From the NCBI GenBank assembly GCA_004353515.1, contig SMNZ01000001.1, positions 372,001 to 436,000 of the forward strand: a DNA stretch of 64,000 bases, read 5' to 3'. Of the stretch, positions 53,426 through 64,000 are shown one piece after another. Positions within the stretch are counted from its first letter, which is position 1; each line of letters begins with the position of its first letter. A program made the translations under genes and the position numbers. The notes under the pieces were generated by a model, which saw only the letters and a list, made by a program, of their open reading frames with translations, searched no databases and was not told the origin of the DNA. This DNA comes from Alteromonadaceae bacterium M269 (lineage in GTDB: Bacteria; Pseudomonadota; Gammaproteobacteria; Enterobacterales; Alteromonadaceae).

Positions 53426-56053
53426 ATGACAGATCATGCCAAAGAAATTTTGCCCATTAATATAGAGGAAGAATTGAAAAATTCTTACTTAGATTACGCA
53501 ATGAGTGTAATCGTTGGCAGGGCACTTCCTGATGTTCGTGACGGGCTAAAACCAGTACACAGACGTGTATTGTTTGCCATGAACGAGTTGAAGAATGATT
53601 TTAATAAACCCTATAAAAAATCGGCAAGAATAGTCGGTGATGTTATAGGTAAATATCACCCTCATGGTGACTCAGCTGTTTACGATACTATCGTTCGAAT
53701 GGCGCAGCCGTTTTCGTTGCGCTACACCTTGGTCGATGGCCAAGGAAACTTTGGTTCAGTTGATGGTGACTCCGCTGCAGCCATGCGTTACACAGAAATA
53801 CGCATGGATAAAATTGCACATGAACTACTGGCAGATCTGGAAAAAGAAACCGTTGATTTTGTGCCTAACTACGATGGTACAGAACACATCCCTGCTGTAC
53901 TTCCAACTAAAGTACCCAACCTACTTGTTAATGGTTCTTCAGGTATTGCCGTTGGGATGGCGACAAATATACCTCCTCATAACTTAACTGAAGTTATTAA
54001 TGGTTGTATTGCGCTAATTGATAATCCAGATATCAGCATTGAAGAGCTGATTAATCATATCCCTGGTCCTGATTTTCCAACTGCGGCGATTATCAGTGGT
54101 CGTAAAGGTATTATCGACGCTTATAAAACAGGGCGTGGCAAGATTTACCTTAGAGCGAAAGCCGAGATTGAAGTTGAAGATAATGGTAAAGAGACCATAG
54201 TCGTCAACGAAATACCTTATCAAGTTAACAAAGCTCGTTTGATTGAGAAAATCGCTGAGCTTGTTAAAGAAAAGAAAATTGAAGGTGTTTCTGCATTACG
54301 TGATGAATCGGATAAAGACGGTATGCGTATCGTTATTGAAGTCAAACGTAATGAATCTGGTGAAGTACTGCTCAATCAGCTTTACTCTCTAACGCAACTT
54401 CAGACTGTTTTCGGTATCAATATGGTGGCTCTGGATAATGGCCAACCTAGATTATTCAACCTAAAACAGACACTAGAAGCTTTTGTTCTCCACAGAAGGG
54501 AAGTTGTTACACGCAGAACTGTTTACGAATTACGTAAAGCACGCGATAGAGCACATATCTTAGAAGGCCTTGCGATAGCGCTTTCTAATATCGATGAAAT
54601 CATCGAGTTGATTAAAACATCTCCAACACCAGCTGAGGCTAAGCAGGCACTAATTGAACGCGGGTGGTCTTTAGGTGGCGTTGCTGAAATGCTTGAGCGT
54701 GGTGGTGTTAATGCTGCACGACCTGAGTGGCTTGAAGAAAAGTATGGCGTTAGAGATGGAAACTACTATCTGACGGTTGAACAAGCTCAGGCCATTCTTG
54801 ACCTTAGATTGCACAAGCTAACTGGGCTTGAGCATGACAAGATCTTACAAGAATACAAAGAGCTGTTGGACATTATCGCTGAGTTAATGCACATACTTGC
54901 AAGCCCAGAGCGTTTGATGGAAGTTATTCGCGAAGAATTAGATAAGATTCGTGCCGAATACGGTGATGAGCGTAAGACTGAAATCAGCAATATGTCTCAC
55001 GACATTGATATTGAAGATTTGATTGAGCAAGAAGATGTTGTTGTTACCTTGTCTCATGAAGGTTATGTCAAATATCAGAAGTTGAATGAATACGAAGCCC
55101 AGCGCAGAGGCGGTAAAGGTAAGTCGGCAACTAAGGTTAAAGATGAAGACTTTATTGCTCGTATACTGGTCGCGAATACGCACGATCACATTTTATGCTT
55201 CTCTAGCCGTGGTCGAATGTATTGGTTGAAGGTTTATAAGTTACCGCTAGCGAGCCGTAACTCGCGAGGCCGTCCAATTGTTAACATCCTACCATTGGAA
55301 GAAGATGAGCGTATTACCGCTATCTTGCCTATTAAAGAGTTTGAAGAAGGCAAATACGTTCTAATGGCAACAGCTAACGGAACAGTCAAGAAAACGTCTT
55401 TAACGGATTATTCTAGACCTAGAGCCAACGGTATTATCGCGGTTAATCTGAACGAGGGCGATGAGCTTATCGGTGTTGATTTAACTGATGGTGATAGTGA
55501 AGTTATGTTGTTCTCTGACGCAGGTAAAGTCGTTCGCTTCCACGAACAACAAGTCCGTGCAATGGGCAGAACAGCAACTGGTGTTCGTGGTATTAAACTT
55601 CAGGAAAATCAAAAAGTTGTTTCACTTATTGTTCCCAATGGAGACGGTGAAATTCTAACAGCTACGGTTAACGGCTACGGTAAGCGTACTCCGCTGGAAG
55701 AATATCCAGCGAAGAGCAGGGCAACGCAAGGTGTTGTTTCAATCAAGGTTTCTGAGCGTAATGGTTCAGTTGTTAGTGCCGTTCAAGTTGAAGATAGCCA
55801 TGAAATTATGCTTATCAGTGACCAAGGAACTTTGGTAAGAACGCGAGTTAGTGAAGTTTCTGTCATTGGTCGTAATACCGCTGGTGTTAGATTGATTAGA
55901 ACTGTAGTCGATGAGCATGTTGTAGGTCTCGAACCTATTGCTGAAGTATCTGAGGACTTGGTCGAACAAGATGAAAGTTCTGAAGGCTCGGAACAAACGG
56001 TCGCTGCTGATAGTGGTGAAGCAGCTAGCGAAGATAGCTCTAGCGACGAATAA
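53426..56053 (+). CDS. gyrA: DNA gyrase subunit A
   Basis: An 875-residue type II topoisomerase subunit, the length of E. coli GyrA. The catalytic tyrosine is Y122 (AMRYTEIRM). The quinolone-resistance-determining region reads GDSAVYDT at 81-88, with Ser83 and Asp87 in the wild-type (susceptible) state. The C-terminal beta-pinwheel has the GyrA-box-type QRRGGKGKS, and an acidic tail follows. It introduces negative supercoils with GyrB. A strong terminator lies downstream at 56114-56143. Confidence 0.98.
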   Translation: MTDHAKEILPINIEEELKNSYLDYAMSVIVGRALPDVRDGLKPVHRRVLFAMNELKNDFNKPYKKSARIVGDVIGKYHPHGDSAVYDTIVRMAQPFSLRYTLVDGQGNFGSVDGDSAAAMRYTEIRMDKIAHELLADLEKETVDFVPNYDGTEHIPAVLPTKVPNLLVNGSSGIAVGMATNIPPHNLTEVINGCIALIDNPDISIEELINHIPGPDFPTAAIISGRKGIIDAYKTGRGKIYLRAKAEIEVEDNGKETIVVNEIPYQVNKARLIEKIAELVKEKKIEGVSALRDESDKDGMRIVIEVKRNESGEVLLNQLYSLTQLQTVFGINMVALDNGQPRLFNLKQTLEAFVLHRREVVTRRTVYELRKARDRAHILEGLAIALSNIDEIIELIKTSPTPAEAKQALIERGWSLGGVAEMLERGGVNAARPEWLEEKYGVRDGNYYLTVEQAQAILDLRLHKLTGLEHDKILQEYKELLDIIAELMHILASPERLMEVIREELDKIRAEYGDERKTEISNMSHDIDIEDLIEQEDVVVTLSHEGYVKYQKLNEYEAQRRGGKGKSATKVKDEDFIARILVANTHDHILCFSSRGRMYWLKVYKLPLASRNSRGRPIVNILPLEEDERITAILPIKEFEEGKYVLMATANGTVKKTSLTDYSRPRANGIIAVNLNEGDELIGVDLTDGDSEVMLFSDAGKVVRFHEQQVRAMGRTATGVRGIKLQENQKVVSLIVPNGDGEILTATVNGYGKRTPLEEYPAKSRATQGVVSIKVSERNGSVVSAVQVEDSHEIMLISDQGTLVRTRVSEVSVIGRNTAGVRLIRTVVDEHVVGLEPIAEVSEDLVEQDESSEGSEQTVAADSGEAASEDSSSDE

Positions 56054-56113
56054 GTTAATTAAAGCTTACTAAGTTAATGAACTAGTAAGTGTTATTAATC
56101 GTCGAGATTGTTT

Positions 56114-56143
56114 AAAGAGCGGTTTTATAGCCGCTCTTTTTGT
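56114..56143 (+). terminator. gyrA terminator
   Basis: AAAGAGCGG (56114-56122) pairs with CCGCTCTTT (56131-56139) around an 8-base loop, followed by a T-rich run. Confidence 0.88.
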
Positions 56144-56326
56144 TTCAGCTTCGCGAAGTTTCTAATCAATACAAAAAGATGCTTGTGTGATGAACTTTTA
56201 TTGTATAAAACGGAAACTAATCTCGTTTTTAATTGTTATCTTAAAGCATCGCAATTGAAATAAGCCTCGTATTTTTCAGTTTTAAACTCCTTAGTAATGA
56301 TAGAGCCAAATTTAAGGCATAAATAA

Positions 56327-57412
56327 ATGAGTAATGTATTTAACTTTTCGGCTGGACCAGCCATTTTACCTAAAGCTGTTATGGAACAAGCGCAGAAAGA
56401 GTTCCTGGATTGGGAAGCTGTAGGTAGCTCTGTCATGGAAATCAGTCATCGCAGCAAACAATTTATGGAGGTTGCTGCTGAGGCTGAGAATGATTTGCGT
56501 GACTTAATGCAGATACCTGACAACTATAAAGTATTGTTTGCCCATGGTGGCGGACGCGGGCACTTTGCTTCTGTACCTCTTAATTTGTCCAAAGAGGGAG
56601 ATATTGCTGACTTTCTGGTTACTGGTTCATGGTCTAAAGGAGCTGTTAAAGAGGCGGAAAAATACCTAAAGCCTAACGTTGTTGCTCAGTCATCAGTTGT
56701 TGACGGAGAATTGCGTATACCTGATGTAAGTGATTGGACTTTATCTGAGAACGCCGCATATTTTCATTATTGTCCCAACGAAACCGTTGATGGTGTGGCT
56801 ATGTTTGATGTTCCGGATATTGCAGATACGCCAATTGTTGCAGATATGTCATCAGTTATTCTGTCTTCGCCTATCGATGTTTCGAAATATGGGGTGATTT
56901 ATGCGGGTGCTCAAAAAAATATTGGTCCATCGGGGTTATCAATTGTCATTGTTAGAGATGATTTGATTGGACACGCAAGACGCAGCACTCCGTCAATATT
57001 TGATTATCAGTTATTGGCCGATAATGATTCAATGTATAACACCCCTCCGACTTATGCATGGTATTTGGCTGGGCTTGTTTTCAAATGGTTAAAGCAGCAA
57101 GGTGGTGTAGCATCGATATATGAGGTTAATAAGCAAAAAGCTGAATTGCTATACAACGCGATAGATGGCAGCGACTTTTATAAAAACAGTATTACCTCCG
57201 AATTTCGATCACTGATGAATGTGCCATTCCAACTTTCAGATCCGGCATTGGATAAAGTATTTTTAGATGAATCAGACAGTGTAGGGTTGAAAGCGCTTAA
57301 GGGACATCGCTCTGTGGGTGGTATGAGGGCAAGCATATACAACGCAATGCCACTTGAAGGCGTTGAAACCTTGGTTGACTTTATGAATGAATTTGAAAGG
57401 AGACACGGCTAA
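56327..57412 (+). CDS. serC: Phosphoserine aminotransferase
   Basis: A 361-residue PLP-dependent aminotransferase. The N-terminus [16 protein letters not shown] and the PLP-lysine segment [13 protein letters not shown] are SerC signatures, and [14 protein letters not shown] near the C-terminus is conserved. It makes 3-phosphoserine (and 4-phosphohydroxythreonine for pyridoxal phosphate). aroA follows two bases after its stop. The gap upstream to the gyrA terminator should hold its promoter. Confidence 0.97.
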   Translation: MSNVFNFSAGPAILPKAVMEQAQKEFLDWEAVGSSVMEISHRSKQFMEVAAEAENDLRDLMQIPDNYKVLFAHGGGRGHFASVPLNLSKEGDIADFLVTGSWSKGAVKEAEKYLKPNVVAQSSVVDGELRIPDVSDWTLSENAAYFHYCPNETVDGVAMFDVPDIADTPIVADMSSVILSSPIDVSKYGVIYAGAQKNIGPSGLSIVIVRDDLIGHARRSTPSIFDYQLLADNDSMYNTPPTYAWYLAGLVFKWLKQQGGVASIYEVNKQKAELLYNAIDGSDFYKNSITSEFRSLMNVPFQLSDPALDKVFLDESDSVGLKALKGHRSVGGMRASIYNAMPLEGVETLVDFMNEFERRHG

Positions 57413-57414
57413 CC

Positions 57415-58695
57415 ATGGAACAATTAGTATTAAAACCTATCTATAAAGTGAATGGTGAAGTCAATGTACCAGGTTCAAAGAGTTTATCGAATCGCGCATT
57501 ACTTCTCGCGGCTCTTGCGGAAGGCGAAACTCTGTTAACGAATTTGTTAGACAGTGATGATATACGCCATATGCTCAATGCTTTGACGCAACTTGGTGTC
57601 TCATATCAACTCTCTGAAGATAAAACGCAATGCCGTGTAACTGGGCTTGGTAAAGCTTTTGATGTTAATAGTAAAACAACACTCTTTCTGGGGAATGCTG
57701 GAACAGCAATGCGTCCATTATGTGCCGCTTTAGCAGCATCAAATGGTACCTTTGAACTTGGTGGTGAAGAGCGTATGGAAGAGCGTCCAATTGGTGCTCT
57801 TGTCGATGGTTTAATTGAAGCCGGAGCTAATATAACTTACCTCAAGAATGAAGGGTTTCCGCCTTTGTTGCTTGAAGGTAAGCAATTATCTGGTGGTAAG
57901 TTAAGTGTTGATGGAAGCGTTTCAAGTCAATTTCTAACTGCATTGTTGATGGCCGCGCCATTATTTGAAAATACGACAGAAATAGAGATTTCGGGCGAGC
58001 TCGTATCCAAACCCTATATAGATATTACGTTAGACACTATGCGTCGCTTTGGTGTTGAAGTAAAAAATGATAGCTATCAGAGGTTTATTATTCAGGCAGA
58101 TGCAAAGTATCGTTCGCCAGGAGAGTTCTTAGTTGAAGGCGATGCGTCATCCGCATCTTATTTCTTGGCAGCAGGCGCTATTAAAGGCGGTACTGTTCGT
58201 GTTACTGGTGTTGGGAAATCGAGCATACAAGGCGATATACGATTTGCCGATGCACTTGAAAAAATGGGTGCAAAAATAAATTGGGGAGAAACCTTCATCG
58301 AAGTCTCTGCTGATCAGCTTTCTGCCATTGATATGGATATGAACCATATACCTGATGCAGCTATGACAATTGCAACAGCAGCGCTCTTTGCTAAAGGTAA
58401 AACACGGATGAGTAATATCTATAACTGGCGTGTTAAGGAAACAGACAGATTGTCAGCTATGGCAACTGAGCTCCGGAAAGTCGGAGCTGTTGTTGAGGAG
58501 GGACATGACTTTATATCGATTGAACCCCCAGAGCAGATAATACATGCAGAAATTGATACCTATAATGATCATCGCATGGCAATGTGCTTCTCGTTAGTGG
58601 CCTTGAGCGATACGCCAGTGACAATTAATGATCCTGGTTGTACGGCAAAAACCTTTCCTGACTATTTCGAAAGATTTGCCAGCATATGTGGTTAG
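57415..58695 (+). CDS. aroA: 3-phosphoshikimate 1-carboxyvinyltransferase (EPSP synthase)
   Basis: A 426-residue class I-type EPSP synthase. It has [18 protein letters not shown] near the N-terminus, [15 protein letters not shown] in the phosphoenolpyruvate site, [14 protein letters not shown], and [12 protein letters not shown]. It joins shikimate-3-phosphate and PEP in the chorismate pathway. Tightly coupled to serC (2-base gap), as in enterobacteria; the pheA, hisC and tyrA genes often found between them in pseudomonads are absent. Confidence 0.97.
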   Translation: MEQLVLKPIYKVNGEVNVPGSKSLSNRALLLAALAEGETLLTNLLDSDDIRHMLNALTQLGVSYQLSEDKTQCRVTGLGKAFDVNSKTTLFLGNAGTAMRPLCAALAASNGTFELGGEERMEERPIGALVDGLIEAGANITYLKNEGFPPLLLEGKQLSGGKLSVDGSVSSQFLTALLMAAPLFENTTEIEISGELVSKPYIDITLDTMRRFGVEVKNDSYQRFIIQADAKYRSPGEFLVEGDASSASYFLAAGAIKGGTVRVTGVGKSSIQGDIRFADALEKMGAKINWGETFIEVSADQLSAIDMDMNHIPDAAMTIATAALFAKGKTRMSNIYNWRVKETDRLSAMATELRKVGAVVEEGHDFISIEPPEQIIHAEIDTYNDHRMAMCFSLVALSDTPVTINDPGCTAKTFPDYFERFASICG

Positions 58696-58801
58696 TTGTG
58701 AGTGGTCTGCTATATCTTCCAATGTACAAATCATAGCGATGTGTAATGCAAGAAAAACTCGGCTTGTTACAAATACTTAACAAGTCTGAGTGACTTGTGC
58801 A

Positions 58802-58829
58802 TTGCTAAACTTGGTCTTCCGCGTATAAT
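58802..58829 (+). promoter_or_regulatory. Probable sigma-70 promoter for cmk
   Basis: TTGCTA (58802-58807), a 16-base spacer and a perfect TATAAT (58824-58829) lie 34 bases before the cmk start at 58864. The promoter falls inside the upstream in-frame extension, supporting the shorter cmk reading. Confidence 0.62.
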
Positions 58830-58863
58830 TCGCGCGTTTTTATCCGCACGACTTGGAGTCTGC

Positions 58864-59544
58864 ATGCAACAATCAGTTCCCGTAATTACGATTGACGGGC
58901 CTAGTGGCGCAGGGAAGGGAACCTTAAGTTCACTTCTTGCCAAAAAGCTTGGCTGGCATTTTTTAGACAGCGGCGCAATTTACCGTGTTCTTGCGGTAGC
59001 TTCTGAACATCACGATATTCAACCTGATGATGAGGAAGGCTTAGTTCCGCTTGCATCCTGTTTAGATGTTAGCTTTGTTACGCAAGAAGATAGTGTGTCA
59101 GTTATTCTTGAAGGTGAAGATGTCACCGATCTTATTCGTACTGAGCAAATCGGTGCGATAGCATCAAAAGTAGCGTCGTTGCCTCGAGTAAGAGAAGCAC
59201 TTTTGCGTCGCCAGCGTAATTTTAGAGAAGAGCCTGGCTTAGTTGCGGATGGCCGCGACATGGGAACAGTGGTTTTTCCAGGCGCTAACATCAAAATTTT
59301 CCTTACAGCAAGTGCTGAAGAAAGAGCGCAGAGACGCTATAACCAGTTGAAAGAAAAGGGGCATGATGTTAATATTTCGCGCCTTTTGGAAGACATACGT
59401 GCACGCGATGAACGCGATAGCCAAAGAAGTGTGGCTCCATTAGTACCAGCTTCAGATGCTTTTGTTATTGATTCAACAGCGATGACAATCGAGCAAGTGC
59501 TTGATTCTGTTGTTGAAATTATAGAAAAGCATCTTGAGCAATAA
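58864..59544 (+). CDS. cmk: Cytidylate kinase
   Basis: A 226-residue NMP kinase with the P-loop [10 protein letters not shown] at residues 11-20, the CMP-binding LDSGAIYRV, and [15 protein letters not shown]. It phosphorylates CMP and dCMP. ATG 58864, preceded by TTGGAG, is chosen; the frame extends upstream to TTG 58795, but that extension has no family similarity and overlaps a promoter. It lies between aroA and rpsA, the conserved aroA-cmk-rpsA order. Confidence 0.96.
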   Translation: MQQSVPVITIDGPSGAGKGTLSSLLAKKLGWHFLDSGAIYRVLAVASEHHDIQPDDEEGLVPLASCLDVSFVTQEDSVSVILEGEDVTDLIRTEQIGAIASKVASLPRVREALLRRQRNFREEPGLVADGRDMGTVVFPGANIKIFLTASAEERAQRRYNQLKEKGHDVNISRLLEDIRARDERDSQRSVAPLVPASDAFVIDSTAMTIEQVLDSVVEIIEKHLEQ

Positions 59545-59634
59545 CTTGCTGACAAAGGAATTGTTGGCTCCGAAGAACAACCCCACGTTATCTGGATTAT
59601 TACGTGGATGTCAATAGAAATTTTATAAAATATT
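59545..59634 (+). promoter_or_regulatory. rpsA leader with hairpin and no Shine-Dalgarno
   Basis: The rpsA start is preceded by AU-rich sequence (TTTTATAAAATATT) without a Shine-Dalgarno. A 6-bp stem CCACGT (59583-59588) / ACGTGG (59602-59607) lies about 30 bases upstream. In E. coli, S1 translation also lacks a good Shine-Dalgarno and is autoregulated through leader structure; a similar mechanism is inferred here. Confidence 0.45.
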
Positions 59635-61311
59635 ATGACTGAAAGTTTTGCTGATTTATTTGAAGAAAGTTTAAAAGAACTTGAAACCCGCCCTGGCGCC
59701 ATTGTTCGAGGTACAGTTGTATCAATCGATAAAGATATCGTTTTGGTAGACGCTGGTCTTAAATCTGAAAGTGCTATCCCTGTTGAACAATTTAAGAGCC
59801 TAAGTGGCGAACTTGAAATCGCTGTAGGTGATCAAGTAGACGTTGCTCTAGATGCAATCGAAGACGGTTTCGGTGAAACTATTCTGTCTCGTGAGAAAGC
59901 TAAACGCCATGAAGCATGGGTTGAGCTAGAAAAAGCTTACGAAGAGAAAGAAACTATTACTGGTGTTATCAACGGTAAGGTTAAAGGTGGATTCACTGTA
60001 GAAGTTAACACTGTACGTGCGTTCCTACCTGGTTCACTTGTTGATGTTAGACCTGTACGTGACACAGCTCACCTTGAAGGTAAAGAGTTAGAATTTAAAG
60101 TTATCAAGTTAGACGCTAAGCGCAACAACGTTGTTGTTTCACGTCGTGCAGTTATCGAAGCTGAAAACAGTGCAGAACGTGATCAACTTCTTGGTAACTT
60201 GGAAGAAGGACATGAAGTTAAAGGTATCGTTAAGAACCTTACTGACTATGGTGCATTCGTTGACTTAGGCGGTGTTGACGGACTTCTTCACATCACTGAC
60301 ATGGCTTGGAAACGCGTTAAGCACCCAAGTGAAATTGTAAATGTTGGTGACGAAATCAACGTTAAAGTATTGAAGTTTGACAAAGAGAAGTCACGTGTTT
60401 CTCTTGGTATGAAGCAAATGGGCAACGATCCTTGGGAAGAGATTGCTGCACGTTACCCAGAAGGCGCTAAACTAAGCGGTGCGGTAACTAACCTAACTGA
60501 CTACGGTTGTTTCGTTGAAATCGAAGACGGTGTTGAAGGTCTAGTTCACGTTTCTGAAATGGATTGGACTAACAAAAACATCCACCCATCTAAGGTTGTT
60601 AACCTAGGTGATAAAGTTGATGTTATGGTTCTTGAAATCGATGAAGAGCGTCGTCGTATTTCTCTAGGTCTTAAGCAATGTATTGCTAACCCTTGGGAAG
60701 AGTTTGCTAAGAATCGTGAAAAAGGTGACAAAGTTAGCGGTAAGATCAAGTCAATCACTGACTTCGGTATCTTTATCGGTCTTGACGGCGGTATCGATGG
60801 ATTGGTTCACCTATCTGACATTTCTTGGAATAAGACTGGTGAAGACGCAGTTAGAGATTACAAGAAAGGCGATGAGATTTCTGCTGTTGTATTACAAGTG
60901 GATCCAGAGCGTGAGCGTATTTCTCTTGGCGTTAAGCAAATTGAAGAAGACCCGTTCAATAAGTATCTGACAGATAACAAGAAAGGTGCTATCGTTACTG
61001 GTAAAGTAACTGCAGTTGACGCGAAAGGCGCAACGGTAGAGCTTGCTGAAGAAGTTGAAGGTTATATTCGTGCCTCTGATATCTCTCAGGATCGTGTTGA
61101 AGACGCAACTGAAGTGGTTAAAGTTGGTGACGAAATTGAAGCCAAGTACACAGGTGTTGACCGTAAGAACCGCATCTTGAACTTGTCTGTTAAAGCTAAA
61201 GACCAAGCTGATGAGAAAGAAGCTATGGACAAAGTGAACAGTCAACAACAAGAAGAAGCTGGTTTCGGCAGCGCAATGGCTGAAGCTTTCAAAGCAGCGA
61301 AAGGCGACTAA
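59635..61311 (+). CDS. rpsA: 30S ribosomal protein S1
   Basis: A 558-residue protein, the size of E. coli S1. It has six S1 (OB-fold) domains at about residues 20-90, 105-170, 190-260, 275-345, 362-432 and 450-520. Repeats such as [40 protein letters not shown] and [20 protein letters not shown] are visible. It binds mRNA and helps start translation of structured messages. It lies between cmk and ihfB, as in most gammaproteobacteria. Confidence 0.98.
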   Translation: MTESFADLFEESLKELETRPGAIVRGTVVSIDKDIVLVDAGLKSESAIPVEQFKSLSGELEIAVGDQVDVALDAIEDGFGETILSREKAKRHEAWVELEKAYEEKETITGVINGKVKGGFTVEVNTVRAFLPGSLVDVRPVRDTAHLEGKELEFKVIKLDAKRNNVVVSRRAVIEAENSAERDQLLGNLEEGHEVKGIVKNLTDYGAFVDLGGVDGLLHITDMAWKRVKHPSEIVNVGDEINVKVLKFDKEKSRVSLGMKQMGNDPWEEIAARYPEGAKLSGAVTNLTDYGCFVEIEDGVEGLVHVSEMDWTNKNIHPSKVVNLGDKVDVMVLEIDEERRRISLGLKQCIANPWEEFAKNREKGDKVSGKIKSITDFGIFIGLDGGIDGLVHLSDISWNKTGEDAVRDYKKGDEISAVVLQVDPERERISLGVKQIEEDPFNKYLTDNKKGAIVTGKVTAVDAKGATVELAEEVEGYIRASDISQDRVEDATEVVKVGDEIEAKYTGVDRKNRILNLSVKAKDQADEKEAMDKVNSQQQEEAGFGSAMAEAFKAAKGD

Positions 61312-61381
61312 TAACTCTTTTTTCGGAGGGTGTTTATCGCCCTTCGTAATAGAGAATTAACTTGCTGAAGACGAGGTTACT

Positions 61382-61672
61382 ATGACCAAATCAGAACTAA
61401 TCGAAAAGCTCATGGATAAGAATCAACATATAGCTGCACGTGATGTGGAGTTGTCGATTAAAGAAATGCTTGAGCAAATGGCGCAAACTTTACAAAAAGG
61501 TGAGCGTATTGAAATTAGAGGTTTTGGGAGTTTTTCCTTGCACTTCAGGGCACCTAGAGTAGGGCGTAATCCTAAAACTGGAGAAACTGTCAAACTTGAT
61601 GGTAAATATGTCCCGCACTTTAAACCTGGAAAAGAACTCCGAGAGCGAGTTAACGAAGGGTTAGAACTTTAA
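61382..61672 (+). CDS. ihfB: Integration host factor subunit beta
   Basis: A 96-residue HU/IHF-family DNA-bending protein. The IHF-beta signatures [20 protein letters not shown] and [11 protein letters not shown] hold the beta-arm with its conserved proline (NPKTG). It bends DNA with IhfA. It lies 70 bases after rpsA, the conserved location. GAGGTTACT precedes the start. A terminator-type hairpin follows. Confidence 0.96.
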   Translation: MTKSELIEKLMDKNQHIAARDVELSIKEMLEQMAQTLQKGERIEIRGFGSFSLHFRAPRVGRNPKTGETVKLDGKYVPHFKPGKELRERVNEGLEL

Positions 61673-61682
61673 GTTCCTAATT

Positions 61683-61709
61683 AAACGGCATTCTTTGAGT
61701 GCCGTTTTT
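61683..61709 (+). terminator. Terminator or attenuator after ihfB
   Basis: AACGGCA (61684-61690) pairs with TGCCGTT (61700-61706) around a 9-base loop, followed by TTT. It would separate the rpsA-ihfB transcript from lapAB-pyrF, at least partly. Confidence 0.82.
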
Positions 61710-61744
61710 CGTTTAATTAAAAGAAATTTATTGGAGGCGGTTTT

Positions 61745-62014
61745 TTGAAGCTGTTAGTCACTCTGTTGGTGTTTTTATCTGTTCTTATTTTTGCCATTGT
61801 TATCGGGGCACAGAATGAACAAATGATTACTGTCAGCTTTATGATTGCGACTCAAGAAATGACCGTGTCTACACTAATTGCGATATGCATTGTTATTGGA
61901 TTTATATCAGCAATGTTTGTATCACTTATATGGATGTCGCAATTGCGCTGGCGTTTATCGCGTGCAACTAAAGAAAATAAGAAACTCTTATCAGAGGCCA
62001 AGTCAGATAAATAA
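61745..62014 (+). CDS. lapA: Lipopolysaccharide assembly protein A (LapA/YciS family)
   Basis: An 89-residue membrane protein starting at TTG, with a strong GGAGGCGG upstream. Two transmembrane segments (about residues 3-22 and 40-63) and a short basic cytoplasmic tail match LapA (DUF1049). It works with LapB in controlling LpxC level and LPS synthesis. The lapB start overlaps the stop by one base (TAATG). Confidence 0.9.
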   Translation: MKLLVTLLVFLSVLIFAIVIGAQNEQMITVSFMIATQEMTVSTLIAICIVIGFISAMFVSLIWMSQLRWRLSRATKENKKLLSEAKSDK

Positions 62015-63183
62015 TGCTTGAGCTCGTATTTTTACTGCTTCCTGTTGCTGCTGGCTATGGTTATGTTATGGGGCGTAATAGCCTTAGACAAGCTCAGCGG
62101 AAACAATCAAAACTCCTCTCTCGCCATTATTTTAAAGGGCTGAATTTTCTATTATCTGATCAACCAGACAAAGCGGTTGATTCATTAATAAAAATGATAA
62201 ACCTCGACAATGATACGATTGAGACTCATATCGCCATGGGTAATTTCTTCCGTCATCGTGGTGAGTTAGATAGGGCGATTCGTGTTCATCAGAATTTAAT
62301 TGATCGCGATGAAATTGACCCGGAACACAAAGAGCAAGCTCTGAAAGAGTTGGGCAGAGACTATATGCTTGCTGGCTTTCTAGAGAGAGCTGAAGGTGCT
62401 TATTTACAGCTGTTAGAGAGTGATAAGTACTATCTTGATGCGCAACAACAGCTTTTCAACATATATCAGACAACAAAAGAATGGGGAAAAGCGATAGAGT
62501 TGGCCGAACGCATGATGAAGTGTCGTTCAGAGAACGAAGAACTTTGCCAACGCTTATCTCACTTTTATTGTGAAAAGTCAGCCTTGCTGATTGCCAACCA
62601 AGAGATTGAGGCGGCAGAGAGCTTGCTTGAGAAAGCGGTGATGATTGATGATCATGCCGTCCGCCCTTGGTTAATGCTGGGTGAATTAGCAATAAAGAAT
62701 CAACAATATAAGCAAGCCACAGAATACTTATTTGAAGTTCCAAAGCGTGATGCAGAATGGCTTAGTGAAGTTATTTCCTCGCTTGAACATTGTGCAGAAC
62801 ATATCGATGATTGGAGCGAGTACGAAAGCAAGCTCGACGAGCATTGGCATAGTTGTGCTAGCGCCTATTTATCTAAAGCAAGGTTGATTGCCTCAAAAGA
62901 ATCAATTGAAGCTGCGAGCCAATATTTGGCTGATCAACTTAAATCGCATCCCACCATGAAAGGGTTCGATGTTCTATTATCCTTTTATATGGAGCAACAT
63001 GCTGGTGATGATGTTGCAGCAAGTTTAGGTAACTTGCATAGTCTAATAGAGAATCAACTTGGGCAACGTCCCAAGTATCGGTGCGGCAACTGTGGCTTTT
63101 CTGGTAAGAAAGTGCATTGGCTTTGCCCATCTTGTAAAAACTGGGGGGTTATTAAACCCATTGTCGGATTGGATGGAGAGTAA
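62014..63183 (+). CDS. lapB: Lipopolysaccharide assembly protein B (LapB/YciM)
   Basis: A 389-residue protein. An N-terminal membrane anchor (about 1-20) is followed by TPR repeats (about 45-340), then a rubredoxin-like zinc/iron knuckle with CGNC and CPSC at the C-terminus. LapB brings LpxC to FtsH for degradation and so limits lipid A synthesis. It overlaps lapA and lies six bases ahead of pyrF, the same order as E. coli yciS-yciM-pyrF. Confidence 0.94.
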   Translation: MLELVFLLLPVAAGYGYVMGRNSLRQAQRKQSKLLSRHYFKGLNFLLSDQPDKAVDSLIKMINLDNDTIETHIAMGNFFRHRGELDRAIRVHQNLIDRDEIDPEHKEQALKELGRDYMLAGFLERAEGAYLQLLESDKYYLDAQQQLFNIYQTTKEWGKAIELAERMMKCRSENEELCQRLSHFYCEKSALLIANQEIEAAESLLEKAVMIDDHAVRPWLMLGELAIKNQQYKQATEYLFEVPKRDAEWLSEVISSLEHCAEHIDDWSEYESKLDEHWHSCASAYLSKARLIASKESIEAASQYLADQLKSHPTMKGFDVLLSFYMEQHAGDDVAASLGNLHSLIENQLGQRPKYRCGNCGFSGKKVHWLCPSCKNWGVIKPIVGLDGE

Positions 63184-63189
63184 TAGAGC

Positions 63190-63888
63190 GTGGAACCCAG
63201 AGTTATTATTGCGTTGGATTTCGATAATGAAAAAGCCGCGAAAAACTTAATAGAGCAACTAGAACCTTCTCAGTGTCGATTAAAGATTGGCAAAGAGATG
63301 TTCACTTACTTGGGGCCTGGTTTTGTAAAATGGGTAGTGAGTAAGGGGTTTGATGTTTTTCTAGACTTGAAGTTTCATGATATCCCTAACACGACGGCGA
63401 AAGCTTGTGTTGCAGCAGCAAATCTTGGCGTGTGGATGGTAAATGTGCACGCGTCTGGTGGGTTGACTATGATGGAAACTGCTCGAGCTGCATTGGACAA
63501 TTGGGGAACTAAACCACCAAAACTTATTGGTGTTACTGTTTTAACGAGTATGGATATGACGGGGTTAGGGCAGATTGGAATATCTGTTGAGCCAGCAACT
63601 CAAGTGTTAAATTTAGCTAAGTTAACGCAGCAAGCAGGTTTGGACGGTGTCGTTTGTTCTGCACAAGAAGCGGTTTTGTTAAGAGAGCACATGCCGAGTG
63701 AGTTTAATCTAGTGACGCCAGGAATAAGACCTATCGGTAGCGATATGAATGATCAGAAGCGTGTTATGACACCGCCACAAGCTATTGAAGCAGGGGTTGA
63801 CTACTTAGTTATTGGTCGACCGATTACTCAATCTGCAACACCGTTGGAAACGCTTAAAGCAATTAATAATTCGCTGGCAATAAGCTAA
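63190..63888 (+). CDS. pyrF: Orotidine 5'-phosphate decarboxylase
   Basis: A 232-residue TIM-barrel decarboxylase making UMP. The catalytic motif is FLDLKFHDIPNT (the Asp-Lys-x-x-Asp array). The N-terminal IIALDFDNEKAA and the C-terminal LVTPGIRPIGSDMNDQKRVMTP form the phosphate site. It starts at GTG, six bases after lapB. A terminator follows at 63909-63937. Confidence 0.97.
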   Translation: MEPRVIIALDFDNEKAAKNLIEQLEPSQCRLKIGKEMFTYLGPGFVKWVVSKGFDVFLDLKFHDIPNTTAKACVAAANLGVWMVNVHASGGLTMMETARAALDNWGTKPPKLIGVTVLTSMDMTGLGQIGISVEPATQVLNLAKLTQQAGLDGVVCSAQEAVLLREHMPSEFNLVTPGIRPIGSDMNDQKRVMTPPQAIEAGVDYLVIGRPITQSATPLETLKAINNSLAIS

Positions 63889-63908
63889 TTTTCGGTATTC
63901 CCGATGAG

Positions 63909-63937
63909 AAAAAGGCAGCGATAAAGCTGCCTTTTTT
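63909..63937 (+). terminator. pyrF terminator
   Basis: AAAGGCAGC (63911-63919) pairs with GCTGCCTTT (63926-63934) around GATAAA, followed by a T-run. Confidence 0.9.
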
Positions 63938-63952
63938 GTTTTTGGGATTCAA

Positions 63953-63972
63953 CCTCTTACTTCTGTAAGAGG
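63953..63972. other. Short perfect hairpin near the right edge
   Basis: CCTCTTAC (63953-63960) and GTAAGAGG (63965-63972) form an 8-bp stem with a 4-base loop, without a T-run. It may belong to the unit beyond the window. The last 28 bases show no codable family match. Confidence 0.3.
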
Positions 63973-64000
63973 CGAAATCTCTTAAAGTGCTGCTGGCCTA

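Noticed and set aside
58795-58863. 23-codon N-terminal extension of cmk
   Set aside because: It covers a good TTGCTA/TATAAT promoter and precedes the normal CMP kinase N-terminus; the Shine-Dalgarno fits ATG 58864.
1-64000. tRNA, rRNA, riboswitch, integrase or intact transposase
   Set aside because: None was recognised on either strand by reading; gene-finding software for RNA was not available.

Overview
This window is a chromosomal stretch of a marine-type gammaproteobacterium. The evidence is gene order. The left part has purM | DUF2066-hda, then wrbA-arsC(yfgD), bepA, a TusA-like gene-perM, bcp-gcvR and dapA-bamC-purC, which is the E. coli hda/bepA/perM/bcp/dapA neighbourhood. The right part has nrdA-nrdB-yfaE, a ubiG-linked HAD phosphatase, gyrA, serC-aroA-cmk-rpsA-ihfB-lapA-lapB-pyrF. 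AT-rich intergenic DNA, many secreted proteases and amidohydrolases, and GlyGly-CTERM (rhombosortase-type) tails fit a protein-degrading marine lineage such as Kangiellaceae (Kangiella/Aliikangiella). That family assignment is inference; no rRNA is present to test it.

Layout. 1-18.2 kb: mostly housekeeping (purine and lysine synthesis, outer-membrane assembly, DnaA regulation, peroxiredoxin, glycine-cleavage regulation), plus ketopantoate reductase, a diguanylate cyclase, a thioesterase and an aerobic glycerol-3-phosphate dehydrogenase. 18.3-30 kb: accessory exported functions. These are an alpha/beta hydrolase, a large beta-propeller (BNR/sortilin-like) protein broken by three one-base lesions in A-runs, a small lipoprotein, an orphan GlyGly-CTERM tail, a 1,374-residue M36 metalloprotease with a GlyGly-CTERM tail, and a secreted amidohydrolase. 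30.2-34.6 kb: a self-contained molybdenum hydroxylase operon (XdhC maturation factor, MocA-type cytidylyltransferase, [2Fe-2S] subunit, Tat-exported Mo subunit). 34.6-45.4 kb: an M3 peptidase lipoprotein, an exported alpha/beta hydrolase, and a minus-strand operon of ECF sigma factor, anti-sigma factor, subtilisin-like protease and outer-membrane barrel. That operon is divergent from a 1,033-residue lipoprotein with a collagen-like linker and two near-identical halves. 45.8-64 kb: a MATE pump and then core genes for deoxynucleotide supply (with a pair of NrdR-like boxes), ubiquinone, gyrase, serine/aromatic synthesis, translation, LPS control and pyrimidine synthesis.

Most worth a second look: the ECF sigma/anti-sigma/subtilase/OMP operon, whose anti-sigma and protease appear to share an inhibitor-I9-like module, together with the duplicated lipoprotein it faces; the GlyGly-CTERM cluster with a broken gene and an orphan tail; and the MocA-like gene that seems to start at ATT. 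I saw no tRNA, rRNA, CRISPR array, prophage or intact insertion sequence.
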